From NCBI GenBank assembly GCA_002786385.1, contig PGCN01000007.1:333591-397590 (forward strand): a DNA stretch of 64,000 bases, written 5' to 3'. Shown here piece by piece: positions 1 through 8,539 of the stretch. This DNA is from Flavobacterium sp. FEMGT703F. Lineage in GTDB: Bacteria > Bacteroidota > Bacteroidia > Flavobacteriales > Flavobacteriaceae. Position 1 is the stretch's first letter. Every line of letters starts with the position of its first letter. The notes below the pieces were generated by a model, which saw only the letters and a program-made list of their open reading frames with translations, ran no database searches and had not been told where the DNA came from. Both the position numbers and the translations under genes were made by a program.

Positions 1-1238
1 TCTGCCAGAGCATAACGAGCTATAACGCCACCCATACTTTGACCAAGCACAACATTTTTTTCAGTACCGATTTTTACGCTGTTTACCCATGCAATAACTG
101 CTTCGAGAGCAAAAGCGTTTTTTTGAAGAAAATCGACACCATTATCCCAATCTACATATATAATGTCGTATTGTTTGTTAGAAGCCCATATTAAACTTTG
201 TAATTCAGGACTTTGAGAATCAAAGATTGACCTTCTAAAAATTGTGTATGTATTCAACCCTCTTGGCAATTCTGGAGCCAAAATAATTCCAGCATCAAAT
301 CCTTCGGCAACAATAAGTGGTTTTCTTATTCCGTCACTGTTGGCATCGTCTATAGTTAATTTTACAGTTCCAAAAGCACCATTATAGTTTTTGGTTGCCG
401 TGATGTTTTGAGAATAAATTGTAGATGACGCAACAACCGATTGAGCAGCTAATGCTGATGTGGTTGTACCCCAAGGAATAGCAGTAATTCCCTGTGTTAA
501 CTCAACTCTTGATTGACTTAATAATGAAGTCCCATTCGTTAAGTTAAGCTTGAATTTCCAAATTTTTACACCTTCGGTTGGATAGTTAACCGTTACGTTT
601 TGATTAAAAGGTACGGTTATGTAACCAGCACCATTACCGAAATCTACTTGGATACTTTGTACCAAGGATTGATAATTGGAGTAAAAAATAGTTGATGGAA
701 TTTTTACATTAAAACTTAAACCTTCATATTTGGTTATGGCTGGTGCCATAGCAAACGCTTGAAATTCTTGATACGGATTTTGCCAAACGCCATTAACAAA
801 CTTATCCTGAAACTGGTTATTCACAAAATTTACTTTCCCAAGATTGATCGCATCGTTTATAAAAGCATTGTATTTATAATATAAACCACTCAATGAAATT
901 GTTCCTTCCGTTCTATTTGTTTTCCAGTTGCTATCGAAATTATTAGGGTTTATAAATCCCGTTGTATTACTAGTAACCCTGCTCGAAAAAATAGTGTTGT
1001 AAATGTGTTTTAAAGTTGGAGCGTCTACTGTGGTGCTGTCTGACAATATGCCGTTAAAAGCTTTAAGATTTGTATATTCAAAACCATAGTCTAACAAAAC
1101 TTTGTGAGGAATTCTGTTTTTGTCTAATGGTGCAAACATATTGGTTGCAGCTGTGGCGTAAGCCGTACTTATTTCTTGTTGAGCAGTTGAAATAAGGGAA
1201 ATAAAAAATAAAATTAGAACTAATGAAAATTTTTTCAT
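1..1238 (-). CDS. Secreted alpha/beta hydrolase (lipase-like), C-terminus beyond window
   Basis: The gene is partial: it starts at 1238 and runs off the left edge. The start codon is followed by a typical signal peptide (MKKFSLVLILFFISLISTAQ). About 390 residues downstream the protein contains VVLGQSMGGVIARYALA, the GxSxG nucleophile elbow of alpha/beta hydrolases, in the form seen in lipases and PGAP1-like esterases. The roughly 300 residues before the hydrolase core are not recognisable and may be an N-terminal beta-domain. From family knowledge it should be an exported serine esterase or lipase. The Asp and His of the triad and any T9SS sorting domain would lie outside the window. The lipoprotein gene 1350-1913 lies upstream on the same strand. 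Confidence 0.75.
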   Translation of the reverse strand, partial: MKKFSLVLILFFISLISTAQQEISTAYATAATNMFAPLDKNRIPHKVLLDYGFEYTNLKAFNGILSDSTTVDAPTLKHIYNTIFSSRVTSNTTGFINPNNFDSNWKTNRTEGTISLSGLYYKYNAFINDAINLGKVNFVNNQFQDKFVNGVWQNPYQEFQAFAMAPAITKYEGLSFNVKIPSTIFYSNYQSLVQSIQVDFGNGAGYITVPFNQNVTVNYPTEGVKIWKFKLNLTNGTSLLSQSRVELTQGITAIPWGTTTSALAAQSVVASSTIYSQNITATKNYNGAFGTVKLTIDDANSDGIRKPLIVAEGFDAGIILAPELPRGLNTYTIFRRSIFDSQSPELQSLIWASNKQYDIIYVDWDNGVDFLQKNAFALEAVIAWVNSVKIGTEKNVVLGQSMGGVIARYALA

Positions 1239-1288
1239 AATGTTGCTTGTTAAAATTAATAAAGGTGAGATGTTATTATTTTGACGAC

Positions 1289-1319
1289 GAGAAACTGTCC
1301 GCCTTGCGGGTGGTTTCTC
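1289..1319. repeat. Short palindrome between two minus-strand genes
   Basis: The arms GAGAAAC (1289-1295) and GTTTCTC (1313-1319) enclose a GC-rich centre. A T-run follows only on the plus strand, so it is not a good terminator for the minus-strand lipoprotein gene above it. It may be a dispersed repeat. Confidence 0.35.
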
Positions 1320-1349
1320 TGTTTTTATTTTGATTTACATAGGCATTTT

Positions 1350-1913
1350 TTAATAGTGTATATCAAATCTTCCTTCACGCACTTGGACTATTTCACCGGT
1401 TGAGTTGACTGCGTCAAACCAGAATGTACCGGAAAGAATGGCATTGTTATAATTATGATATGTGATTTTAAGTTCTCCTTTAATTACTGAATTTGTTGAG
1501 TAATAATTAGGATCAGGAGGTGCTACAGCGTCTATTGAATATACAGCAAACTTTGAATTTCCATTGTTGTCATTTTGCCCTAATTCGAAAGAAACCCCCA
1601 CATTATCATGCAAATTTTGATTAAGAGATGAAATGTTAATACTTTTAATAATATCGTTGCCTCCTTGTAATGTTCTTTCTCCGATTGACAAACTAAAATC
1701 CTTGCCATCTTGATAGAAAAAAAATAAATTACCCGTAGGAAAAAATCCTTTTGGTAAAAAAGCTACGCCATTTACTAGACAACCGGCGGTATTAGCACCA
1801 GTTTGGGTAGCTGGTGGAAGTTTTTCTAGTTCTGTATTAGGATTGTTATCTTCTTCTTTATTACAACAACTTAAAGCAAAACATGAGAATAAAAGTAAAA
1901 TGAGGTTTTTCAT
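1350..1913 (-). CDS. Hypothetical lipoprotein
   Basis: The protein is 187 residues. Its N-terminus MKNLILLLFSCFALSCCNKEED has a lipobox (LSCC, Cys16 or Cys17), so it is probably lipidated and anchored in an outer or inner membrane leaflet. The mature part is polar, with alternating beta-like segments and a C-terminal stretch typical of small Flavobacterium lipoproteins of unknown role (LSGTFWFDAVNSTGE followed by VREGRFDIHY). Many such proteins carry DUF6252-like domains, and the GTFWFDA pattern fits that loosely, but I cannot confirm it. It lies upstream of the hydrolase at 1238 on the same strand, separated by a palindrome. Confidence 0.7.
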   Translation of the reverse strand: MKNLILLLFSCFALSCCNKEEDNNPNTELEKLPPATQTGANTAGCLVNGVAFLPKGFFPTGNLFFFYQDGKDFSLSIGERTLQGGNDIIKSINISSLNQNLHDNVGVSFELGQNDNNGNSKFAVYSIDAVAPPDPNYYSTNSVIKGELKITYHNYNNAILSGTFWFDAVNSTGEIVQVREGRFDIHY

Positions 1914-1965
1914 AGTATGCTGTTTTTATTTTTATCAAATGTAAGAAAATAATGTTGTTTAAATA

Positions 1966-2220
1966 TTAACTTTCGGTTATAGAAACAGCCTCTTGATTTG
2001 ATAAATTTATGTTTAACTGATTTAATTTAGAATCAAAGGCTCTTTTAGTGGAATCGTCAATCTTTTTGCTGAAGGACTTCAAGTTTAAATTGTATTTTCC
2101 AACTTCATTCTTCGTAGTATCTAAAGAAAGAGTTTTAATTGCTTTTTCATTGATAGTGATTTGGCCATGTACAATAAACACACTAAAAAGCAACATGCTG
2201 ATAATAGTAATTGTTCTCAT
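1966..2220 (-). CDS. Small secreted protein of unknown function
   Basis: The protein is 84 residues with a signal peptide (MRTITIISMLLFSVFIVHGQ). The mature part is about 64 residues, rich in Lys, Asn and Ser, with no cysteine or recognisable motif. It sits 52 bases upstream of the lipoprotein gene in the same direction. I do not recognise a family. The clear signal peptide argues for a real gene, although its short length leaves doubt. Confidence 0.5.
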   Translation of the reverse strand: MRTITIISMLLFSVFIVHGQITINEKAIKTLSLDTTKNEVGKYNLNLKSFSKKIDDSTKRAFDSKLNQLNINLSNQEAVSITES

Positions 2221-3086
2221 ACCTATGTAGTTTTAAAAATTACAATACAAAACCACAATCTATTCAATAAGGCTTAATTAGATTGTAGCTTTCCAATAAA
2301 ACGTGGTGGTATTTGAGAGTTGGAAAGAATAGAATAAATTTATACAAAGTATTTTATATCAATAGATTAATTATTGAAATTTTACACTTTACCGATTAAA
2401 AAATGTCTTTAGTCGGCAAAAACCTATTGAAAAAATTGCAACACTATCCCAATGAAAGATAAATGGAATACATATTGATCCAAATCAATACATTTTAATC
2501 TGTATTAACTTGGATTGTGATTTTAGATGAACAGCCAAATAATTCAATTGTATCAATCCAAATTGACTTATCTATTGAATTTCAAATCCCGATTGATAAG
2601 TAATCATCGTGTCCTTTTTTATAAACTCCAAATCTTGGTTTTGGTACTTGATATTTTTAATAAAAGTAGACTGCAAACTCTAGGTCATTTAATGTATTCT
2701 TGATATTCAACTCGAAGATCTCCAAACGCTTCTTGAGCACTATTCCATCATTAGTTCGTAAAACTTCGTAATTAATCTGGGGATTAGCTGCGCTGTTCCC
2801 ATAAAGGGATACCTGAGCAAAGCAAAACCTTAACGCCTTTTTCAAAGGCGTTAAGGTTTTTTGTTTCCAAAAAATGCTCACACGAGCAAAGCGACTGCCG
2901 AAGGAAATACAAGTAAACCAGTTAAGGGATTACCTAGGGTGATCCCAGTGGGAGAACCTTGCAAAGCAAAAACCTTAACGCCTTTGAAAAGGCGTTGGTT
3001 TTTTGTTTCCAAAAAATGCTCAAAAGTAAACTTTTGGCATTTTTTGGAAACAAAAAACCCGAAACTCTCGTTTCGGGTTTTTCTTT
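2221..3086. other. Gene-free, repeat-rich flank
   Basis: I see no convincing gene. From about 2780 there is a block of repeats: two near-identical hairpins built on ccttaacgcctttt (2825-2860 and 2970-3000), each followed by ttttttgtttcc and aaaaaatgctca, and a third hairpin on cccgaaac/gtttcggg (3058-3077). Parts of this block recur in inverted orientation at 57191-57412. 2221-2650 is AT-rich with nothing recognisable. Confidence 0.6.
2780..3083. repeat. Dispersed repeat block, copy 1
   Basis: Three sub-blocks match the block at 57191-57412 in reverse complement: 2780-2831 (gggattagctgcgctgttcc onward) against 57191-57242, 2879-2904 (cgagcaaagcgactgccg) against 57387-57412, and the cccgaaac/gtttcggg hairpin near 3054-3083 against 57327-57356. 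It lies just outside the left end of element A. Confidence 0.65.
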
Positions 3087-3099
3087 GCGGAGAAAGAGG
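3087..3099. repeat. att core, left end of element A
   Basis: The 13 bases gcggagaaagagg are identical to the 3' end of tRNA-Ser at 54158-54170. The tRNA body is absent here, as expected for the distal junction after integration into a tRNA 3' end. Confidence 0.65.
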
Positions 3100-3158
3100 T
3101 TCTTTCTTATATCGCTTCAAGCCAATGTTTTCAATACTTTACAGAGCTATACTTTACT

Positions 3159-3180
3159 AGGGTACCAACGAGGGTACCAA
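3159..3180. promoter_or_regulatory. Candidate integrase arm sites, left end of element A
   Basis: Two direct copies of agggtaccaa (3159-3168 and 3171-3180) start 12 bases apart, about 60 bases inside the left att core. The same pair with the same spacing is found near the right end at 12565-12584. Confidence 0.45.
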
Positions 3181-3242
3181 CCGAACTAGAACTTTCAATA
3201 GAGTTGGTTATACTGCAAATGTACAATTATTTGGTTCAAAAA

Positions 3243-3269
3243 AAAACCTAAGTAAGTTACTTAGGTTTT
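3243..3269 (-). terminator. Intrinsic terminator
   Basis: A 12-bp stem, aaaacctaagta with tacttaggtttt, and a 3-base loop are followed on the minus strand by a T-run. It lies 22 bases past the stop of the 222-residue gene (3292-3960). Confidence 0.75.
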
Positions 3270-3291
3270 CTTTGGTCTTATCTCTAAACTT

Positions 3292-3960
3292 TTAAACTTT
3301 GCTCCAGACGTCTTTGACCTCTTGGCAAATTACTTCTATATTATTGATTTCACTATCAATAATTCTGGGAGCGTTCACAATTCTGCTGCCAAAAATGTCT
3401 ATTGCTAAACATAATTCGGGCATAACAACATACTCTTCGTTATCAAATACCTCATCTAAATACATGTAAATAGTACTTGCGATAAAGCGTAATTGATTAT
3501 TATCAAACACATTGCTCTTAGAAATATGGATTTTTACAGCCCCGACATAAGTGACGTCATCAATAATAGCTTTTATTATTATGTCGGGTGACACAATAAC
3601 TTCAACACCTTTTATTTTTATTGACTTAGATTCGGTCTTAATCACTTCATAATTAATACCGTTTAGAACGTTTGGCAGCTTCATGTGAAGGAACCGTTCC
3701 ATTGCCTCAAGAGATACTTGACGGTCATTAATTTGTCGGGGCTTAGTTGGTATTTTAGCTTTAAGCTGATTTATACCTTCTAAAATAGGAGTTACATCAC
3801 CTTTTTTTGCTAGAGTAGATTTCATTCTAGCTCTTGCAAGTTGATACCATGATACTTTAAAAGTATCTGGCTTCTTTTGGTTTTGTATAATGCTTCTTCG
3901 TTTTGCATCTGATGCAATCGAGAAGTCCGCTAATGGGTTAATAGATATTGTATAATTCAT
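3292..3960 (-). CDS. Hypothetical protein of element A
   Basis: The protein is 222 residues, soluble and without a signal peptide, and I do not recognise the family. The stretch from about residue 120 (VIVSPDIIIKAIIDD, then VGAVKIHISK) has the beta-hairpin layout of a nuclease-like D...K core, but no clear second acidic residue is seen, so a nuclease assignment is only speculative. The start lies 3 bases after the stop of the DUF2188 gene, so the two are probably translated as a unit. A strong terminator follows. Its position in a defence-carrying element suggests an accessory or defence role. Confidence 0.6.
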   Translation of the reverse strand: MNYTISINPLADFSIASDAKRRSIIQNQKKPDTFKVSWYQLARARMKSTLAKKGDVTPILEGINQLKAKIPTKPRQINDRQVSLEAMERFLHMKLPNVLNGINYEVIKTESKSIKIKGVEVIVSPDIIIKAIIDDVTYVGAVKIHISKSNVFDNNQLRFIASTIYMYLDEVFDNEEYVVMPELCLAIDIFGSRIVNAPRIIDSEINNIEVICQEVKDVWSKV

Positions 3961-3963
3961 ATC

Positions 3964-4188
3964 TTATCCTTTAGGCGGGTATTGGTCATTACCATAAGAG
4001 TTTTTCTCTCTTATTTTACCATCTCTACCGTGAATGATAAGTTCTGACTGATTATTCTTTGCAATTGATTTTCCACGTTCAATTGCTTCTTGTTGTGTGT
4101 CGGTAACCTTTACCGACTTTGTGCTGTTTTCAGTTTTAACTGCCCAGCGGTCATTTTGAGTTCTAATTACATGTACGTTTTTCGCCAT
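3964..4188 (-). CDS. DUF2188 domain protein
   Basis: The protein is 74 residues starting MAKNVHVIRTQNDRWAVKTE. I chose the start at 4188 over the longer reading from 4239, because the extra 17 residues (FFKFFFINTL) look like translated leader and DUF2188 proteins begin at this point. The pattern HVIRTQNDRWAVKTEN...QQEAIERGKSIA...GRDGKIREKNSYGNDQYP is typical of DUF2188, a small alpha/beta domain of unknown function that often occurs near mobile or defence genes. It is tightly coupled to the downstream 222-residue gene. Confidence 0.8.
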   Translation of the reverse strand: MAKNVHVIRTQNDRWAVKTENSTKSVKVTDTQQEAIERGKSIAKNNQSELIIHGRDGKIREKNSYGNDQYPPKG

Positions 4189-4527
4189 TTTTTTGTAATT
4201 TAAAGTGTTAATAAAAAAAAACTTGAAAAATATTTGCATGTTAGATTAGAATTTATACATTTGCACTAGTCAAAACGCATAGTATATTTTACTATACTAA
4301 CATCAATATTCTTCTGGTCGAGATAAGACCTAAGTTAATTTACCATCAAAAATAGTGCCATGGTGCAGTTTTTTTTGATGGAATAAAAAAAACTGCCTAC
4401 TTGGCAGTTATTTCTTTTTAATCCCGTCATGTTTTTTAAATAATTCTATAATGTCATGTTGTATTTGGCAGTTTGTCATTCTTTTACATTACAATAGACA
4501 CTAATTATTATTACATCTGCAATAATC
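4189..4527. other. Intergenic region with terminator
   Basis: AT-rich DNA between the small CDS 4528-4689 and the DUF2188 gene. It holds the terminator at 4391-4409 and presumably the promoter of the DUF2188 pair. I see nothing else. Confidence 0.5.
4391..4409 (-). terminator. Intrinsic terminator
   Basis: The stem aactgcc/ggcagtt with a 5-base loop is followed on the minus strand by eight T residues. It ends the recombinase and small-ORF transcript. Confidence 0.75.
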
Positions 4528-4689
4528 TCATTGCCTATCAATAGAGTAATACTTCCCGTTTACTAGAAGAGCTTTAACACCCATCTTTAAACATATACGC
4601 TTCACTTCCGCTGATGTTAGTTTATCAGCGGCATTAACTTTAAAACGATATTCCGTTTTATCTTCTTGGTGTACGATTTTGATTTGCAT
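4528..4689 (-). CDS. Small protein downstream of orphan recombinase
   Basis: The protein is 53 residues, starting MQIKIVHQEDKTEYRFKVNA and ending VNGKYYSIDRQ. The ATG lies 8 bases past the stop of the recombinase gene, with no other start in between, and a terminator follows, so the pair looks like an operon. It is basic, with a likely beta-hairpin, helix and hairpin layout (a helix near residues 26-36). It has no cysteine pair and no family I recognise. It could be a directionality or accessory factor for the recombinase, by position only. Confidence 0.55.
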   Translation of the reverse strand: MQIKIVHQEDKTEYRFKVNAADKLTSAEVKRICLKMGVKALLVNGKYYSIDRQ

Positions 4690-4697
4690 GGTATTAA

Positions 4698-5261
4698 TTA
4701 TAAACTCATGTAAATATCGTCTAGCTCTTCTTGTCTTATCCCCAAGTATCTTTTGGTTATCGCTGGTGATGAGTGATTGAATAGCTCACTAAGATATAAC
4801 AACGCTTTGTCGGTCTCGTTGTTGTTAGACCATACTTGACGACCAAAAGTCTTTCTAAGGCTGTGTGTTGATACCGCCAATGACTTAGAACCAAACATTT
4901 CTTTTAACTTACGGTTGACGTATTGTTTACTGAATACCGTGTTTTGGTTTGATGTGAACACATAACCCTCGATGTTTGGGTTTCTTTCTTTAAGTAGTTT
5001 AAAAGCGGTCTTAACGTTGTCATTTAATTTGATAACACGTTTTTTATTCGTCTTAGATTCCACCAACGAAATTGAATCACTATTTAGGTCTTCTACTTTT
5101 AGTCTTAGAATGTCGGAGATTCTTAAACCTGTGTTGATACCAAACACAACCAAGAACCCTAGTTTATAGTTGCTGTCGGTTTTAATGATTTTCATTGCTT
5201 TGTTTAGCGTTGCATCAAAATTTAAGTAGTCGCTGGTCGTTACGGAATTTTTTAAGCTCAT
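4698..5261 (-). CDS. Orphan tyrosine recombinase (phage integrase family), catalytic domain only
   Basis: The protein is 187 residues from the ATG at 5261 (MSLKNSVTTSDYL). The longer reading from 5315 adds a Phe/Lys-rich leader and is less likely. It has the tyrosine recombinase box: TGLRISDILRLK (first Arg), HSLRKTFG (HxxR), FNHSSPAITKRYLGI (His and the Tyr nucleophile). The size corresponds to a catalytic domain with almost no N-terminal core-binding domain, as in small Bacteroidetes XerC/D-like recombinases. The element has a separate full-length integrase at 11218-12462, so this enzyme probably acts at another site. Inverted copies of agtttcac lie directly upstream (5302-5309, 5332-5339). 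Confidence 0.85.
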   Translation of the reverse strand: MSLKNSVTTSDYLNFDATLNKAMKIIKTDSNYKLGFLVVFGINTGLRISDILRLKVEDLNSDSISLVESKTNKKRVIKLNDNVKTAFKLLKERNPNIEGYVFTSNQNTVFSKQYVNRKLKEMFGSKSLAVSTHSLRKTFGRQVWSNNNETDKALLYLSELFNHSSPAITKRYLGIRQEELDDIYMSL

Positions 5262-5301
5262 GGCGTATAGTTTTTTATTTGATGTAAAAGTAATAATAAA
5301 A

Positions 5302-5339
5302 AGTTTCACAAACAAACTAAAAACAACAAAAGTGAAACT
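5302..5339. repeat. Inverted agtttcac / gtgaaact pair upstream of recombinase
   Basis: The 8-base arms at 5302-5309 and 5332-5339 are separated by 22 bases in the promoter region of the recombinase gene. The same arm sequence is the core of the stem at 5400-5440. Confidence 0.5.
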
Positions 5340-5399
5340 ATTTTTTAATCATAATTACCCAAAATCACGTTAGCCCTTTGTTTATAAGGGTTTAGCTAA

Positions 5400-5440
5400 A
5401 ATCAAAAGTTTCACTATTGTTAGAAGTGAAACTTTTGATT
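5400..5440 (-). terminator. Terminator-like stem-loop after restriction-modification gene
   Basis: A perfect 15-bp stem (atcaaaagtttcac with gtgaaacttttgat, plus one pair) has an 11-base loop and lies 12 bases past the stop of the R-M gene. TTTTAGC follows on the minus strand. It shares its agtttcac core with the pair at 5302-5339, so it could also be a recombinase or regulator site. Confidence 0.6.
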
Positions 5441-5452
5441 AAATCTTGAAAA

Positions 5453-8400
5453 TTATTTCAATAGTAAATCTATTACGTCTTGCTCTTCACTTGAAATATT
5501 ATAAATCTTATAGACAAGTTTATCAATTTCGGCAGCTACACTTTTTGAATAGTTAAGATAAAATTCTTTATCGTGGTCATTATCTGCTTCATGTTCTTGA
5601 ATTATAGCTTTAATAATTTTATCAACCAACGAAATCATTTGTATTTCAAGTTCTTTATCTTTTGTTTTATGAATAGGAATATCTAAAATAGGTTCTTTAT
5701 CAACTTGAAAAATATCACCTTGCATTTTACCTTTTTTCAATAACCAGAATTTAATCATTTTGGAATTTAAAATACCAGTCAGGTATTTTAGATTAATTCT
5801 TTTAGATTTGATGATATTATATGATTGTAAAACATAAGTATCTTCATTTGAGTAAGTGAAAGTTGGCTCTATACATTTCCTTAATGATAATATTCGTTCA
5901 TCTTTGAAAAAAGCTTCATTTCTAGCACGGTGTAAACCATAAGGTTTATTATCCGATGTAATAATTGTTTTGAATTTATCCAAGTGATTTTTGATATTTG
6001 GATAACCTTCAATTCTACTTATATTTTTGAATGTTGAATCTGTATATATTACATTTAGGTGATTCTTTTTTACAGAACAATATTTTACCAATTCAGAAGA
6101 TGTATAAAGAGGTTTTATAATTTTCATTTCTTCTTTTGAAAACTCTTTTTTCTTTAGTTCATCATTTGTTAGGATAAATATACCATCATTTTTATTATAA
6201 CCTTGACCCAATAAATCAGCGTTTTTTTGGTTCAAACAATCTTGAGGTGTAACTATACCTTGTGCAACTTCTTTTTTACCATCTAATTTGAAATTACTTG
6301 ATTTTGCAATTTTATCAAGTATTAATTTATCATCCTCACTATCAAATTTCAAAAATTTATTTATCAATGTCTTTCTTTTGATTGTTGGATATAAAGTAAT
6401 TGAAACATTATTTGAACCTTCAATCAGTTCTTTTTGAATGACATCTTCTTTAGCTTTCTTGACTGTAAATGTTTGATTTTTGAAGGTATAATTATCCGTT
6501 TTATTATCTTTTTGAAGTATCATTATCATTGTTTGAATAGATGCTTCTGAAAAGACCATATAAGACCCAAAATCAATCAATTCAATAATTTTTGAATCTT
6601 GAATTACTTTATTTCTCATGATACTTGCCCCAGAATTACTAACCCAGTTATTTGGGATGATAAATCCCAGTAATCCTTTAGGCATTAATAAATCTAACCC
6701 ATAGCAAGTAAAGAAATACCATAAGTCCATTTTACCTTGATAGTACTTTTCAAGTTTACCAAGTCTTACGGAATCAAAGATTTCTTTGCTGGTATATTCT
6801 TTTACATAAGGTGGGTTTCCAACAATTGCTGTAAATCCTTCACTTTTGCTATTAAATACCCTTGGAAACGCTGTTTTGTAATCAAATGGGTTATATCTAC
6901 GTCTTTCTTCTTTACCAAAATCAAGTATAGAATCCATTATTTCAAAACCAATCAATGAATTACCACACTTGATATTACCTGTTAAATCTGGGAGTATTTT
7001 TGCTGCAAATAACACTTGCATATCATTTGCTGTACTTGTGGTTTCATCTTCAAGCATCTTTAAAAACAAAGATAATTGGGTTACTTCGGTTGCTTGAAGG
7101 TCAATATCAACACCGTAAATATTATTTAATAATATATTTTGCTTCTGGTTAATGGTTAAAATCCACTTACCAGATTCAGCATCATATTTACAACCATCTT
7201 TTTTTGCTTCATCAACATTTGAATTATAATAATTCAAATGATAATCAAGTAAATAATCGAATACCCCAATTAAGAAAGAACCAGAGCCGCAAGATATATC
7301 AGCAAAAGATAATTTAGCAATATCTTTGGGTTTTTTATCTTCTATATGTTTACCAACAGTATCTTTTACAATGTAATCAACAACGTATTTTGGAGTGTAG
7401 AAGACCCCACCAGCTTTTCTTACTTCTGGTTTTTCAACAATCTTACATAAACCACCATCAACTTCAATAATTTTCCCTAAAAATCGTTCATAAATATTGC
7501 CTAAAATATGAATAGGTATATAGTTGAAATCATAAGGAGTGTTGGTGTGGTCAAGTTCTAAACAAATATCTCTAAATATACCTTCATCTGCACCCAAAAA
7601 TGAATCTTTATCAATGAAGTTAGGTTTAAATACTATACCATTATATTTTGCATCTAGTCTTTTTGATTCAGATATAAATTTTTGCCAAGGGTGTTTGTGA
7701 ATGCCTATATCGTGTAAAATATTTTCTGGTTCAATTGCTTTATCTTCAAGAAAACGCATAAATACAATTCTATCTACAACCTTTTGTGTTGCTTCTGTCA
7801 ATTGATACTTATCAAGGTCGTTGTTGTTATTATATAACGCTTGTGCAATCTTATATCTAACAGAATCAATATAGTTTAAGAAACTTACATCAATACTTAA
7901 ATAACGACCCCCGAAAAGTTTTAATTGCTTATCTGAACCTTTTGGTTTTGGTAATTCTTCAATGTATGTTTCAAGATTACCTGCCTCAACCGCTTCACGT
8001 GAAAATAGCCAATACAACCTTTCAAAAACTTCAAAATCTTTTAGTTCTTGGTAATGAAAATATTCAATTTGGTTTCTTAAAATTGTATCGAAATCTGGGA
8101 TGTTACGACAATCTATAATAACAAACTCTTGGAAATCGGTTAATACAGAAATACCAGTTCCAGCATTCCAACCGTATTTTGCAGTTTGAAAATAATCATC
8201 CTTATTTTCTTTTAAAGCCCTTGAGGGTTTCTTTGCTTCAACAAAAAATTTAACTTGTTTATAATCTGGTGCTAAAAAAAAAGCATAATCTGCACGCTTT
8301 TGACCTAAACCACCATCTTGTTTTTGTGCTTTTTCAATCTTAACTTCTTGTTGAAATGGGTTCTTTTGTCTATTGTGATAGACATCCCAACCCAAAGCAT

Positions 8401-8539
8401 CCCAAAATTTATCAATAAATCCAGTCCTAACTTCTGATTCTTGATATTTTGGTGATAAATAATAATTTTCATTTTCTTGAAAATCATCAATTAATGCAAG
8501 AACTTTTAAATGTGATTCTTTAATATTTGTTACCACCAT
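5453..8539 (-). CDS. Single-chain restriction-modification enzyme (Eco57I/type IIG-like)
   Basis: The protein is 1028 residues with nuclease, methyltransferase and target recognition parts in one chain. Residues 1-150 form a type I/IIG-style nuclease domain with Asp84 (KRADYAFF) and EAK at 101-103 (FFVEAKKPS), the D...ExK site. Residues 230-400 are the helical connector leading into GGVFYTPKYVVDYIV, typical of N6-adenine methylases. Motif I is DISCGSGSF (414-422) and motif IV is NPPY (575-578). The C-terminal 350 residues resemble a TaqI-like specificity domain. The enzyme should methylate adenine and cut unmethylated DNA, so no separate S or R gene is needed. It is the main cargo of element A. 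A 40-bp perfect palindrome lies 42 bases upstream of the start. Confidence 0.88.
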   Translation of the reverse strand: MVVTNIKESHLKVLALIDDFQENENYYLSPKYQESEVRTGFIDKFWDALGWDVYHNRQKNPFQQEVKIEKAQKQDGGLGQKRADYAFFLAPDYKQVKFFVEAKKPSRALKENKDDYFQTAKYGWNAGTGISVLTDFQEFVIIDCRNIPDFDTILRNQIEYFHYQELKDFEVFERLYWLFSREAVEAGNLETYIEELPKPKGSDKQLKLFGGRYLSIDVSFLNYIDSVRYKIAQALYNNNNDLDKYQLTEATQKVVDRIVFMRFLEDKAIEPENILHDIGIHKHPWQKFISESKRLDAKYNGIVFKPNFIDKDSFLGADEGIFRDICLELDHTNTPYDFNYIPIHILGNIYERFLGKIIEVDGGLCKIVEKPEVRKAGGVFYTPKYVVDYIVKDTVGKHIEDKKPKDIAKLSFADISCGSGSFLIGVFDYLLDYHLNYYNSNVDEAKKDGCKYDAESGKWILTINQKQNILLNNIYGVDIDLQATEVTQLSLFLKMLEDETTSTANDMQVLFAAKILPDLTGNIKCGNSLIGFEIMDSILDFGKEERRRYNPFDYKTAFPRVFNSKSEGFTAIVGNPPYVKEYTSKEIFDSVRLGKLEKYYQGKMDLWYFFTCYGLDLLMPKGLLGFIIPNNWVSNSGASIMRNKVIQDSKIIELIDFGSYMVFSEASIQTMIMILQKDNKTDNYTFKNQTFTVKKAKEDVIQKELIEGSNNVSITLYPTIKRKTLINKFLKFDSEDDKLILDKIAKSSNFKLDGKKEVAQGIVTPQDCLNQKNADLLGQGYNKNDGIFILTNDELKKKEFSKEEMKIIKPLYTSSELVKYCSVKKNHLNVIYTDSTFKNISRIEGYPNIKNHLDKFKTIITSDNKPYGLHRARNEAFFKDERILSLRKCIEPTFTYSNEDTYVLQSYNIIKSKRINLKYLTGILNSKMIKFWLLKKGKMQGDIFQVDKEPILDIPIHKTKDKELEIQMISLVDKIIKAIIQEHEADNDHDKEFYLNYSKSVAAEIDKLVYKIYNISSEEQDVIDLLLK

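Noticed and set aside
2657..3189. Several overlapping ORFs on both strands in the repeat block
   Set aside because: They are translations of hairpin repeats (KKALRFCFAQ, VSKKCQKFTF) and overlap each other in all frames.
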